Origin: JAEUKH01 sp964447205
Lineage (GTDB): Bacteria; Myxococcota_A; Polyangia; Polyangiales; Ga0077539
Assembly: GCA_964447205.1 (NCBI GenBank)
Contig: CAYUSB010000038.1
Span: 22,492-86,491 of the forward strand
DNA length: 64,000 nucleotides
Reading direction: 5' to 3'
A program made the translations under genes and the position numbers. Positions 16,386 through 24,612 of the stretch are shown piece by piece. Every line of letters begins with the position of its first letter. The first letter of the stretch is position 1. Under the pieces are notes generated by a model. It had not been told where the DNA came from. It did not search any database and was given only the letters and a program-made list of their open reading frames with translations.

Positions 16386-17126
16386 ATGGATCGGTCGAAG
16401 CCGCCCCAAGCCCCACGCACGCGCGCCCTGGAGGCGCTCTACGCCGCGTTCAGCCGGTACGACGGCACCCACCTCGAGGGCTGCCCGCACTGCGTCTCCT
16501 TTGGAGACAGCGCTGCGTTACGCCGCGCGCCCGTGCGGGGCCTCGGGGGCGAGATCCACCGCTACCTCTTCAAGGCGATGACGACCTGGGGCACCGAGGA
16601 GGACTTCAAGCACTTCGTTCCACGGCTCCTCGAGCTGTACGCTTCGAGCACCGACGCCTGGCTGCTGTGCGACAAGCTCGCCTACGCGCGATGGCGCTCG
16701 TGGCCCGAGCTCGAGCGAGGCGCCGTCGAGGGCTATCTGCTCTCGTTGTGGCGCGAACGGCTCGCAGAGGACGGCCCTCCGCTGCCCGGCGACGCGTTGC
16801 TCGAGACGATGCTGAGCCTCGGCCTCGACCTCGCCCCCTACGATCTGCGAACAAAACTCGAGGCGTGGCGGTCCGCGAACTCTCGCGCGTCCATGCATCG
16901 CCTCGCGCGCTTCGTGCTCGAACACGGGGTCGCGCTCTTCTGGCCGGGTTCATCCAACGGGCGTCCGACGCTGTGGCAGGCGAGGCCGGAGATCGCCGCG
17001 GAGGTCCGCGTATGGCTGCTCGAGCCGACGACGCGGGCGGGGCTGGAGGCGAGCTTCTTGGAGCACGGCGACGACGAGGTCGCGCGGGCCTTCGACTGGT
17101 TCGAGGTGGTCGCGCAGGCGCCGTGA
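16386..17126 (+). CDS. Conserved-looking protein of unknown function with CPHC motif
   Basis: 246-aa soluble, mostly helical protein that I do not recognise. Near the N-terminus it has LEALYAAFSRYDGTHLEGC followed by PHC, an arrangement like a metal- or heme-binding or redox CxxC pair (Cys33 and Cys36). The rest is rich in Trp and Leu (RWRSWPELERGAVEGYLLSLW), suggesting an alpha-helical repeat fold. No signal peptide or transmembrane segment is visible. The ATG at 16386 is preceded by a TATCCT box. It is followed by a 177-bp gap and an EEP-family gene on the same strand. Codon use is like that of its neighbours, so it looks like a real resident gene. Confidence 0.75.
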   Translation: MDRSKPPQAPRTRALEALYAAFSRYDGTHLEGCPHCVSFGDSAALRRAPVRGLGGEIHRYLFKAMTTWGTEEDFKHFVPRLLELYASSTDAWLLCDKLAYARWRSWPELERGAVEGYLLSLWRERLAEDGPPLPGDALLETMLSLGLDLAPYDLRTKLEAWRSANSRASMHRLARFVLEHGVALFWPGSSNGRPTLWQARPEIAAEVRVWLLEPTTRAGLEASFLEHGDDEVARAFDWFEVVAQAP

Positions 17127-17303
17127 GTGTGCCGCGCCTCGACACCCTCGACCGGGTCGATTGGAACGCAACCGTACCCACCGCCGCCCTGGAGAGGCGA
17201 GCCCGCCGAGCCCGCCCCCCCTCCAATGGAACTGCACCCTTGCGCGGCGACGGAGGGTTCTTCATGCCACGCGCGCGGGGCGGGTGTATGCCTCGTCGGG
17301 CCG

Positions 17304-18107
17304 ATGCGGATTTGTACGTTCAACGTGCACGGTTGGTCGGATGCGCGGGGGCGCAGAAACGTCGACGCGACGATCGCCCTGCTTCGGGACCTCGACTGCG
17401 CGGTCGTGGCGCTGCAGGAGGTCTCGCGGGAGGGGGCGGCCCTGCATCGGGTCGCCGAGGCGCTCGGGATGTACGCGGTGTTGGGCGCCGAGAGCTGGCT
17501 TGGCAACGCGCTCCTGTCGCGGCTGCCTCTGGAGGAGACGGAGATCGTTCCGATGACCGCGGGCTACGAGGAGGGGCGCTGCGCCGTGCTCGCGCGGGTC
17601 GAGGCCCCGGGCGGGCCTCTCGAAGTATGTGCGACGCACCTCGACCCGATGTACGAGGTGACGCGGCTGCGGCAGCTCGACAAGCTCCTCGCGGCGCTGT
17701 CGCGGCGCGCCTCTGCGCGGCTGGTGCTGGGCGACTTCAACGCGCTTCGCCTGGAGGATTACCCGCCCGCCGTGCTCGACGCCGTGCGGGCCCTACGCGC
17801 CGACAACGGTCGCGAGGCCCCGTGCGGCGACGTGATCGCGCGCATGGACGCGGCCGGCTACGTCGATCTGTTTGGCCTCCACCACGCCGGGGAGGGTGTG
17901 GCGGCTCTCCCCGACGAGGCCCGCGCGAGCTGCTGGGTGGGCACCCGCGTCGACTACGTCTGGGCGTCGAAGCCCGTGCTGGATCGATGGTCCCTGCAGA
18001 GCGCCCGGCATGTGCCGAACGAGGTCTCGGATCACGCGCCGGTGCTCGTGTCGTTCGACCCGGCGCCAGCCCCTCCCGGACCTCCCAGCCGTGACGACCC
18101 CACGTAG
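17304..18107 (+). CDS. Endonuclease/exonuclease/phosphatase (EEP) family protein
   Basis: 267-aa protein of the EEP superfamily, which cleaves phosphodiester or phosphate ester bonds with Mg2+. Catalytic landmarks are all visible: FNVHG (Asn), VVALQEVS (metal-binding Glu), ATHLDP (His), LVLGDFNALR (Asp/Asn) and SDHAPVLVSF (catalytic His). The ATG at 17304 (MRICTFNVHG) is chosen because the fold begins exactly there. The upstream frame to 17127 is Pro-rich and unlikely to be coding. It has no signal peptide. Substrate (DNA, sphingomyelin, inositol phosphates) cannot be told from the sequence. Confidence 0.9.
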   Translation: MRICTFNVHGWSDARGRRNVDATIALLRDLDCAVVALQEVSREGAALHRVAEALGMYAVLGAESWLGNALLSRLPLEETEIVPMTAGYEEGRCAVLARVEAPGGPLEVCATHLDPMYEVTRLRQLDKLLAALSRRASARLVLGDFNALRLEDYPPAVLDAVRALRADNGREAPCGDVIARMDAAGYVDLFGLHHAGEGVAALPDEARASCWVGTRVDYVWASKPVLDRWSLQSARHVPNEVSDHAPVLVSFDPAPAPPGPPSRDDPT

Positions 18108-18177
18108 GGGCCCGGCCGCCGCTCAGCACCGGGTGAAGTTGACGCCGTCGTCCAGGAGTGCAGGTATCTCCGTCGCC

Positions 18178-18951
18178 ATGGGCAAGCCCTCCCTCGACCT
18201 GATCACCATCCCCTTCAGCCACTACTGCGACAAGGCCCGCTGGGCCCTGGAGCGTTCGGGCCTGGCCTTCACCGAGCGGGCGTATCTGCCGATGTTTCAC
18301 TGGGCCCCGGGGTTTCTCGGGGGCGGGGGGCGCACGGTGCCGATCCTGCGTACGCCCGACGGGGTGTTCTCGGACAGCACCGACATCCTGCACTACGTCG
18401 ACGGGCGCATCCCCGAAGCGCGCCGCCTCTTCCCCGCGACAGACCCCGCCGTGCGCCTCCAGGTCGACCGCTGGGAAGAACGCCTCGACGCCCACTTCGG
18501 CCCGGCCGCCCGTCGCTGGGCCTACGACCTCCTGTTGCCCAACCGGGCGTGGACCACGGAGGTGTTGGCCCGCACGGTCTCCCCCGCCCAGGGAGCCGCC
18601 CTGCGGGTGGTCTACCCCGCCGCGGTGGCCCTGCTGCGCAAGGGGCTGAAGATCACGCCCGCGGGAGTGGCCCGCTCCGAGGCGAAGCTGCGGGAGATCT
18701 TCGACGCGGTGGCCGAGACCCTGTCCGACGGGCGTCCCTACCTGACCGGCGACCGCTTCACCGCCGCCGACCTCACCTTCGCCGCCCTCGCGGCCCCGCT
18801 GGTGTTTCCGGAGGGGTACGCGCGATTCCTGGCGGACTTCGAGGCCCTGCCGCCCGCGGCTGCGGAGAGGCTCCGGCCCTGGCGCGAGGCCCCGGCGGGG
18901 GAGTTCGCCCGCAGGGTCTTCCGCGACCACCGCGACGAGCGGCCCGCGTAA
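18178..18951 (+). CDS. Glutathione S-transferase-like protein
   Basis: 257-aa protein with an N-terminal thioredoxin-like GST domain: LITIPFSHYCDKARWALERSG, then the cis-Pro region GRTVPILRTPDGVFSDSTDI, where S-T binds the glutathione gamma-glutamyl group. The Ser/Tyr-Cys pair in SHYCDKAR is the likely catalytic position. The C-terminal helical domain includes GRPYLTGDRFTAADLTFAAL, the GST N-capping motif region. Length is normal. The ATG at 18178 is preceded by GTATCTCCGTCGCC. It probably detoxifies electrophiles or acts in thiol chemistry; the substrate is unknown. Confidence 0.9.
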   Translation: MGKPSLDLITIPFSHYCDKARWALERSGLAFTERAYLPMFHWAPGFLGGGGRTVPILRTPDGVFSDSTDILHYVDGRIPEARRLFPATDPAVRLQVDRWEERLDAHFGPAARRWAYDLLLPNRAWTTEVLARTVSPAQGAALRVVYPAAVALLRKGLKITPAGVARSEAKLREIFDAVAETLSDGRPYLTGDRFTAADLTFAALAAPLVFPEGYARFLADFEALPPAAAERLRPWREAPAGEFARRVFRDHRDERPA

Positions 18952-19026
18952 GGGGAGGGGTACGGGTCACGGGGCCGACACAGAGCTTGCTGGTGTTGTC
19001 CGCCCGTGGCCCTGCGGTGGGTGCTG

Positions 19027-19503
19027 CTACGGCCCGCTCCCTGAAGCCAGCGTCGAGCTTGGGTCGATGTAGGACACGGTGAGAAGGCCCGGGTCGGGCG
19101 GGCTCGCATGGAGGTGGTCGAAGTCCTTGTCCGTCGTGAGCAGGGTTGCCCCAGAAGCCATCGCACAGGCCGCGATCCAGAGGTCGTTCTTGCCCATGTT
19201 TCGTGCGCCGTCAGGGTGCAGTTGGGAGTAGATATCGATCTCGACGTACGCGTCGATCACCTCCGTGATGTTGACGTCGACCGTGACCAGGGCATCGAGC
19301 GCACGCTGCAACGCCGCGCACTTGTCGTCGCCCCAGTTGTTGCGACGTGCCAGAACACGCACCTCGCCGTGCGTGACGACGCTGATCGTAGGGCGGCGCT
19401 TCGCCTTGCGCAGACCGTAGGTGACGTCGATGTACTGCCCCAACGGCCCTCCGCGCACGAGGGCGAGGACGACGTTCGTGTCGAGCAGGTACAGCACGCT
19501 CAT
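19027..19503 (-). CDS. PIN-domain protein, probable VapC-like ribonuclease toxin
   Basis: 158-aa PIN domain. It shows the first acidic residue in YLLDTNVVLALVRG, the middle acids around HGEVRVLAR and KNDLWIAACA, and the final TTDKDFDHL. These are the four acidic positions that bind Mg2+ in VapC-type RNases. It is the second gene of a pair: its ATG overlaps the stop of the upstream gene by 4 nt (ATGA), so translation is coupled. The upstream partner is 314 aa, far larger than a usual VapB antitoxin. Either the partner is an atypical antitoxin/regulator or the PIN protein works with it in another process. Confidence 0.9.
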   Translation of the reverse strand: MSVLYLLDTNVVLALVRGGPLGQYIDVTYGLRKAKRRPTISVVTHGEVRVLARRNNWGDDKCAALQRALDALVTVDVNITEVIDAYVEIDIYSQLHPDGARNMGKNDLWIAACAMASGATLLTTDKDFDHLHASPPDPGLLTVSYIDPSSTLASGSGP

Positions 19504-20444
19504 CCGAGCGCCCCGAGCGCCTTGAGCAGCTCGGCGTCCGTCTCCTCGCCCGGCCACACCCCAAAGAACGCCGAGACGCCAGCCCCGTCGCTCGGGCCCG
19601 TGGGTTCGAGAACCACCTTCTGCCTTCGCGGGACGGGCGCCTTCTGGAAGACCCGGTCCTCGGGCCGAGCCACGTCGAGGTCCTCGACATCGAGCAACAG
19701 CAGACGCCCGGACGGCCGGTAGCGGGCCATCCCAGAGACGACCACCTCCATGCCCAGGAGCGAACGAAGGGCTTCGAGGTTGTGCGCCTCCATACGCCCC
19801 GGCACCCGCGTCCCATCCTTGAGTGTGAGCACGATGTCCGCGCGAGAGGCCGACACGGTGTCGAGGGTGCCCGCGACGCGCGCCGCCTGGGACCTCGGGG
19901 TCTCATCCCGCAGGAGCTCGATGTGTGGGGCGTGGTTCGAGGAGATCACGAGGGGCGAGGACCGTCCGCGGAGCCCGTCCAGGCGAAGCCCGTCGAAGCC
20001 GCCGCCAGAGACCCGAGCGAACCTCGCGCAGCTGTCGAGAAGCGCGCGGTCGGCGACGACGTCGTCGGCATCGCCCTCGAGGAGAGTGGCCAGGAGCTGG
20101 CCGAAGATGTCGATCGGGGTCTGCTCGCCGAAGCGGTCGTCCACCTCACCGAAGATTGCCCGCTGCGCGCCGACGCCGAAGCGTGTCGGGTCGACCTCCC
20201 GCAGGGTGTGGGCCTCCAGCGCGATGACAGCCGAGCCCGCCGAGAGCCCGGTGACCTCGAAGTCGCACGCGGCGTCGAGCCAGACCGGTCGCGGCCCCTT
20301 GCGGGTGCTCTCCCCCTCGACCGCGAACCGCGTCGCGAGGCGCGCGCCATCGAGCAGGGCCCCGACCGCCTCATGCAGGACCGTGGCGGAGATCCGCAGC
20401 GCGTCCGAGAGGCCCCCCAGCAGGGTCAGCGTGTGCTTGTTCAT
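19500..20444 (-). CDS. Large partner gene of the PIN-domain protein
   Basis: 314-aa protein of unknown function. The first half carries LSDALRISATVLHEAVGALLDG and a conserved-looking LSAGSAVIALEA segment. Residues about 195-255 look like a small beta-barrel: VAGTLDTVSASRADIVLTLK, then GRMEAHNLEALRSLLGMEV and a closing RPSGRLLLLDVEDLDV. The end is polar and disordered-looking. There is no obvious DNA-binding motif such as AbrB or ribbon-helix-helix. The ATG at 20444 (MNKHTLTLLGG) is used because upstream codons look non-coding. It overlaps the PIN gene by 4 nt. It may neutralise or direct the PIN nuclease, but that rests on gene order only. Confidence 0.78.
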   Translation of the reverse strand: MNKHTLTLLGGLSDALRISATVLHEAVGALLDGARLATRFAVEGESTRKGPRPVWLDAACDFEVTGLSAGSAVIALEAHTLREVDPTRFGVGAQRAIFGEVDDRFGEQTPIDIFGQLLATLLEGDADDVVADRALLDSCARFARVSGGGFDGLRLDGLRGRSSPLVISSNHAPHIELLRDETPRSQAARVAGTLDTVSASRADIVLTLKDGTRVPGRMEAHNLEALRSLLGMEVVVSGMARYRPSGRLLLLDVEDLDVARPEDRVFQKAPVPRRQKVVLEPTGPSDGAGVSAFFGVWPGEETDAELLKALGALG

Positions 20445-20751
20445 GTCGGCTTCCTCGGTGTGGGGGGAACGGGCTCGACACTCCCGCGCGACGGACGAGG
20501 AGGGTGCCACGGCGAGGTGCGGAGGTCACGCTCCACCGCGCGGAGAGGGACCGACGACGCCGGGGCTCCGCCTTGCGTGCCCGGCGCGGGTTGGGCGGGA
20601 GCAATCGTCGTCGCTCGAGGTGCATCGACGGTGAGGGCGTTGGACGGGGCCCCGCCGAGACGGCACCACGCCCTGAAAGTACCACCCCAGGAGCCTACGG
20701 GTACTCGGCGCTGAAACAGTGCAGCTTCTCGAGCGGCTCGCGCTTGCCGGT
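20445..20751. other. Intergenic region between the PIN partner gene and the zinc-knuckle gene
   Basis: About 300 bp. No convincing gene. On the minus strand the frame of the upstream 99-codon gene continues for 18 codons past its TAA (20751-20701) to a TAG, reading TGKREPLEKLHCFSAEYP. This may be chance. The left part should hold the promoter of the PIN-partner operon. Confidence 0.4.
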
Positions 20752-21051
20752 TTAGTACTGCTGAGGCTTTGAAGTCAGGTGGTAGCTATGGCAGGTGTCG
20801 CAGTAATAGACCCGCAAGACGAGTCCATAGTTCATGGACATCTGGTGTTCTGCGACCTGCTCGGCCTCGATCTTCGTCCTATACTGCTGCTTGCGAGAAC
20901 AATCTGCATAGTAGCGCACAGCTCTAACTCCTTGGCGTGAGTCAATACCCATGGGCAGATACGGCACACGCCGTTGCCGTTCCTTCTGTCGAAGGTGCCC
21001 AGATGCGTTTGACCGCGGGTGGTCGCGATCTTCTCGGAATGAATCTGTCAC
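20752..21051 (-). CDS. Small zinc-knuckle-like protein
   Basis: Up to 99 aa. The C-terminal half has the pattern of a widespread class of small, mobile-element-associated proteins: KIEAEQVAEHQM, then LVLRVYYCDTCHSYHLTSKP, where the C-D-T-C and following His can bind zinc. A further Cys lies in YYADCSRKQQY. The N-terminal 33 residues are charged and unconvincing, so translation may start at the ATG at 20952 (MGIDSRQG). Its base composition is lower in GC than the genes to the left. It is followed closely upstream by the large HTH gene, and both look like one acquired block. Confidence 0.6.
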   Translation of the reverse strand: MTDSFREDRDHPRSNASGHLRQKERQRRVPYLPMGIDSRQGVRAVRYYADCSRKQQYRTKIEAEQVAEHQMSMNYGLVLRVYYCDTCHSYHLTSKPQQY

Positions 21052-21078
21052 CGCGGAAGGCCCGGCGGAAGGGGCATG

Positions 21079-23148
21079 TCAGGGCAATCCGAGATCGTTC
21101 CGGATGCGCTCCAACCAGCGGTCTCGGAGTGCTGCGGTACCAAGATGTTCACAGCGCGGATCCACGTCCTCGGCCACCCGTGTCGATCCCTTGCCGCCGA
21201 GGCGCCGCCACAGGGAAAGCATGGCATAGACCTCGCCATCACTCGGAGTTCGCGTCGCATGCTCGATCAGAGTTTCCAAGAGAGACTGGACACGCGAGGA
21301 CCCAAGCACCGGTCGTCCCAACGCCGAGAGCAATCGGTCACGTCGGATCTGATAAGGAAACGAAATCACAACCATATCGACGGTCTCCGAATCAATCTGG
21401 CAAGGGGAAATCCAACGAACCGCGGAGCCGAAGAGTCGGTCGGCGCTAGCGAGCATGCTGTCCACGGACTTCCCAAACGTGTCTTCCAATATCTGGGGAG
21501 ACAACGTGCCGCCATCCACACTGTCCTGAGCGAGTATTGCGAGCCTACTTCGCAGTGCAGGGTAGAGACCGTCCAAAATCCAGTGAGCGAGTTCCCCTAA
21601 GAAGGTTGCGAGGTCCGCGCGCTCCTGCGCGTCTGGTTCGTAGCTGGTCATGTCGAGGGTTCCGACCGCCGCAATTGCACCGTGCATATCTCCAGCCGTT
21701 GCAAGCCGCCGAGCACGAGCCAGGGCAAACTTCGGAATACCGTGCACCATTTCGTCGGGCATGTCCTTCTCACCCCGGCGATTGAGTACAGCGTAGGGCC
21801 ATTCCGACTTAGCCTGGGCCATTGCCACCGCGTACTGTGCGGCAGTTATACCGAAAATGTCCCCCGACAGGGTTTGAGTGGCTGCCTCCGAGCGCGCCTC
21901 TTGCTCGGGATCGGCGTGCTTCATGAAGCAATTTCCTTCCGCGAGCAGGTATTGTGCTGCGCTGCGCGCTTCACCAGTGACTGCCACAGTCTCCTCCGAC
22001 CCGTCCAGAAGCGGCCTCCGAACGGGTCCTCCTCGTTCAACCTCGCGAAGTACGAATCGCATCATCCACTCACTGCTGAGCAGGAGCCGAGCTTCGGCGC
22101 CAGCGAAGGCCAGGCCTTGAGCAAGATCAAGGTGTGTGTGGGCCGCTGCGACGAGCCGAGGATGCGGAAGAAGCACCGAGAGCAGGAGCAGTGCCCGTTC
22201 GTCCTTCACGGATGGCGACGACGCCCCCGTCGGTTGGGTTGCCACGCCTCGAAGCCACGACCCGACCGTGTCGCCGGTTGCTGGGATGTCGGCCATCCGC
22301 ACGATGTTCGCCAGGAGTTCCGAGAGTCCCGACGCTGGGACTTCAGCGAGAGACTCGGACCGAAGCTCTGCGATCCGGGGAAGGGCCAGTCGGTCCACTG
22401 ACAACAATCCAAGTCCCGTGGACATTGCGACATGACGGACCGCTTGACGCCACGAGTCGACCGTCTCCTGGCCAACCCATCCTTCCATGTCCTTTCGCAA
22501 TACCATGGCTGCCCGTGCCCATCGCAGCGGCACATCGGCGCCGAGACCAATACATTTGACGATCTCCGCAATGTTACTTGGGCCCGGCACGTTGCCATCG
22601 TCCCATCGCCTAATGGTTTTCCGATCGACCCCAGTAATCTTCCCTCGTTCCTTGGCCCCCCCCATCCACGTCTTCCACTCCGGGCGAAGTCTGGTCAGAA
22701 CAAGCCCTAAGACCTTGCGGAACACACCGGGAGCGAGTGGATCACACAGCCATTCCCATTCCGCGACAGGCTTTCCAGTCACCTTGCAAGCCAGGGTCAT
22801 GGCCGCACCCAGGCGGACCCCGAGTCGTGACACGGCCAGACGCATCACAGGGAGCAGGCGATCACCGACATCAAGAGGCGGCGCCTGCATCGTGCTGACG
22901 AACCCATCCCACTCGCGCAGCAGACTTTCAAGCACCGCGGGCGCGGATGGACCGAGATTCAACAGACCACAGACCTCCGTGAGCAGGGCTTTCCAACTGT
23001 GGCGGATCAGGCGCCCTCGGCGGGCGCTCTTCAAGGTGCCGGACGAAATCTTAACTGGACTCATCCGCTGGTGTTCGTACCCCATTGCTTGAATGAGCCA
23101 GGCGAGGACCTGTTGCGCCAACGGCAGGGGGGGAGTGCTCGAGTCCAT
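21079..23148 (-). CDS. Large HTH-containing protein of unknown function
   Basis: 689-aa soluble protein that I cannot assign. Around residues 165-205 it has a plausible XRE-like helix-turn-helix: GKITGVDRKTIRRWDDGNVP, with a basic recognition helix and SNIAEIVKCIGLG behind it. The rest is long, helical and TPR-like in texture (GIPKFALARARRLATAGDMH, GAIAAVGTLD). No catalytic motif is clear. Codon use and GC content are less extreme than in the flanks, suggesting acquisition. A large regulator of this build next to a small zinc-knuckle protein and a PIN module is reminiscent of defence or mobile-element cargo, but no specific system is recognised. The ATG at 23148 (MDSSTPPLPLAQQV) is credible. 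Confidence 0.75.
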   Translation of the reverse strand: MDSSTPPLPLAQQVLAWLIQAMGYEHQRMSPVKISSGTLKSARRGRLIRHSWKALLTEVCGLLNLGPSAPAVLESLLREWDGFVSTMQAPPLDVGDRLLPVMRLAVSRLGVRLGAAMTLACKVTGKPVAEWEWLCDPLAPGVFRKVLGLVLTRLRPEWKTWMGGAKERGKITGVDRKTIRRWDDGNVPGPSNIAEIVKCIGLGADVPLRWARAAMVLRKDMEGWVGQETVDSWRQAVRHVAMSTGLGLLSVDRLALPRIAELRSESLAEVPASGLSELLANIVRMADIPATGDTVGSWLRGVATQPTGASSPSVKDERALLLLSVLLPHPRLVAAAHTHLDLAQGLAFAGAEARLLLSSEWMMRFVLREVERGGPVRRPLLDGSEETVAVTGEARSAAQYLLAEGNCFMKHADPEQEARSEAATQTLSGDIFGITAAQYAVAMAQAKSEWPYAVLNRRGEKDMPDEMVHGIPKFALARARRLATAGDMHGAIAAVGTLDMTSYEPDAQERADLATFLGELAHWILDGLYPALRSRLAILAQDSVDGGTLSPQILEDTFGKSVDSMLASADRLFGSAVRWISPCQIDSETVDMVVISFPYQIRRDRLLSALGRPVLGSSRVQSLLETLIEHATRTPSDGEVYAMLSLWRRLGGKGSTRVAEDVDPRCEHLGTAALRDRWLERIRNDLGLP

Positions 23149-23363
23149 GCGGTGAGCCTACTTCGTCGGTGGGCTGTCCGTGAGGGGCATTTTGGGGCAA
23201 ACGGGCGCTCCCCGCCTTACGGCCAGACGAGCCCTGAGTCCTGACCTGTCGTCTTGTCAGTGCAGGCCTGTCCAGGTGCCCACGCAGGCCCACCATGCCC
23301 CCAGGCCAGGAACCCGAAGACCTCGGCCGTGCAGTGGGCAGATGCCTGCGCGGGTGCTTCGAA

Positions 23364-24080
23364 ATGTCAAGGCTGATGTCCACGACCCCAGCCCAGACAC
23401 TTCCGGACCTGAGACCTGAGGCCTTAGGATACCTGGACTGGCACTCGTCACCACAAACACGCGAGTCGCTATGTTACCTCCTCGGAGAAGTAACGACTTT
23501 TTGTTGCTCCCGTCAACCTCTCTCGACGCATGCGGAGCTGTTGTGGTGTCATTGCAATCGGTTGCTGATGGAGATACGGCACGACAGAGACAAGGACTCT
23601 TGGTGCACGACGAGGGAGGAACGATGGACGACCCGAAGGACCCTGGGGCGGCTGGTCTACCGCGACACGGCCCTGTACGCGCGGCTGTTTGATATCATCG
23701 AGGGCAGTCAGATCTGCGGCGCCTTCGACGCCCTGGGTGCCAAGGACAACGGCGAAGATCCCCAGCGCTTCGAGACCGAGGTGCTTCGCGCGCGATTGCA
23801 GTGGGTGGATCACCTGAGTGAGGTGTCGACGGGCCTGCGGTTCCTCGCCGACCGCCTCGACGACGAGGCCCTGCACGTGGGGGCGGAGACGGCCCTGCCG
23901 GCCCTGCTCGCCCTGGAGTTGGCGCGGGTTCTGGCGAAGAGCAACGCGACCTTCCGCGGGGCCATCGCCCCGGTGCTCGATGAGTTGAGCGCGATGACCC
24001 TGGCGGCCCGCAATGCCCTCGCCGCGGCCCGGGAGAACAACACGAAGGCTCCGGCCGAGCCCAAGCCGACCGAGGGGTGA
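23364..24080 (+). CDS. Four-helix-like protein of unknown function
   Basis: 238 aa from the ATG at 23364; a second ATG at 23376 is equally possible. The N-terminal third is Cys/Trp/His-rich (LLGEVTTFCCSRQP, LLWCHCNRLLMEIR). The remainder is helical and Ala/Leu-rich with regular acidic residues, resembling an S23 ribosomal-protein or four-helix-bundle protein. The C-terminus is a charged Lys/Pro/Glu tail. I do not recognise a family. The gene is divergent from the HTH gene and separated from it by about 215 bp. The first 100 codons have less extreme GC3 than the last 140, so the reading frame is more certain in the second half. Confidence 0.6.
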   Translation: MSRLMSTTPAQTLPDLRPEALGYLDWHSSPQTRESLCYLLGEVTTFCCSRQPLSTHAELLWCHCNRLLMEIRHDRDKDSWCTTREERWTTRRTLGRLVYRDTALYARLFDIIEGSQICGAFDALGAKDNGEDPQRFETEVLRARLQWVDHLSEVSTGLRFLADRLDDEALHVGAETALPALLALELARVLAKSNATFRGAIAPVLDELSAMTLAARNALAAARENNTKAPAEPKPTEG

Positions 24081-24473
24081 CAGAGGCGCCCCGACCCCGT
24101 CGCCCCCTCCCCGCGACGGCTGAAGGTTGACCTCATCTTCTGGCGTCTCCCGGTGCCCTCGTCGGCGAGGCGGACGGGGCGGTAGGGGCGAGGTCGGCAC
24201 GCTGCAAGGGGAGTGGTCAACCACACCCACCGCCGACTTCGCCTCGCGGTACCGACGGAGACGGATCCGACATCTGCGGGGCGGTACTGACCCACGCGCC
24301 CACGCCCGTCCAACAACCCCAAACTCAAGCCCCGAAGGGGCGCCCAACCCATAGCCGGAGGGCGCTGGCGCGGACGCGACAAGCCCCCGGCGCGAGCCCC
24401 CCACGGATCTCTCGGTCCCTGAGACCCACCAGGGACCGATCGCGGCCAGAGCCCAATCTGGGTTGACACAGAA

Positions 24474-24494
24474 GGGCGGGTTTGAAACCCGCCC
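24474..24494. repeat. REP-like palindrome with 10-bp arms
   Basis: Perfect inverted repeat, arms GGGCGGGTTT and AAACCCGCCC around a single G, followed by CCTACG. Palindromes of this form are scattered between genes in many GC-rich bacteria. It could form a transcript hairpin that ends transcription from the gene at 23364. Only one copy is seen in this window. Confidence 0.65.
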
Positions 24495-24590
24495 CTACGC
24501 TCGTTGTCGATGATCGCCTGGTCACCCCCTCCCCCGCCCCCCATCCGCCGCCATCCGCACGCGAAACGTGACGCCCCGGCCTCCCGGCGA

Positions 24591-24596
24591 TACCCT
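24591..24596 (+). promoter_or_regulatory. TACCCT -10-like box
   Basis: CGGCGATACCCTCC ends 16 nt before the ATG at 24613 and fits the recurrent GGTAYCCTC motif. Confidence 0.45.
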
Positions 24597-24612
24597 CCCT
24601 CCCGATCATCCT

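Larger units (their letters stand above)
24081..24612. other. 530-bp intergenic region with a palindromic repeat
   Basis: No gene could be supported here. It contains the perfect palindrome at 24474-24494 and a TACCCT box just before the next gene. The rest is GC-rich and featureless. Confidence 0.6.

Noticed and set aside
24474..24494. Transposon end
   Set aside because: The perfect palindrome has no partner copy, no target-site duplication and no transposase nearby; a REP-like hairpin is the simpler reading.
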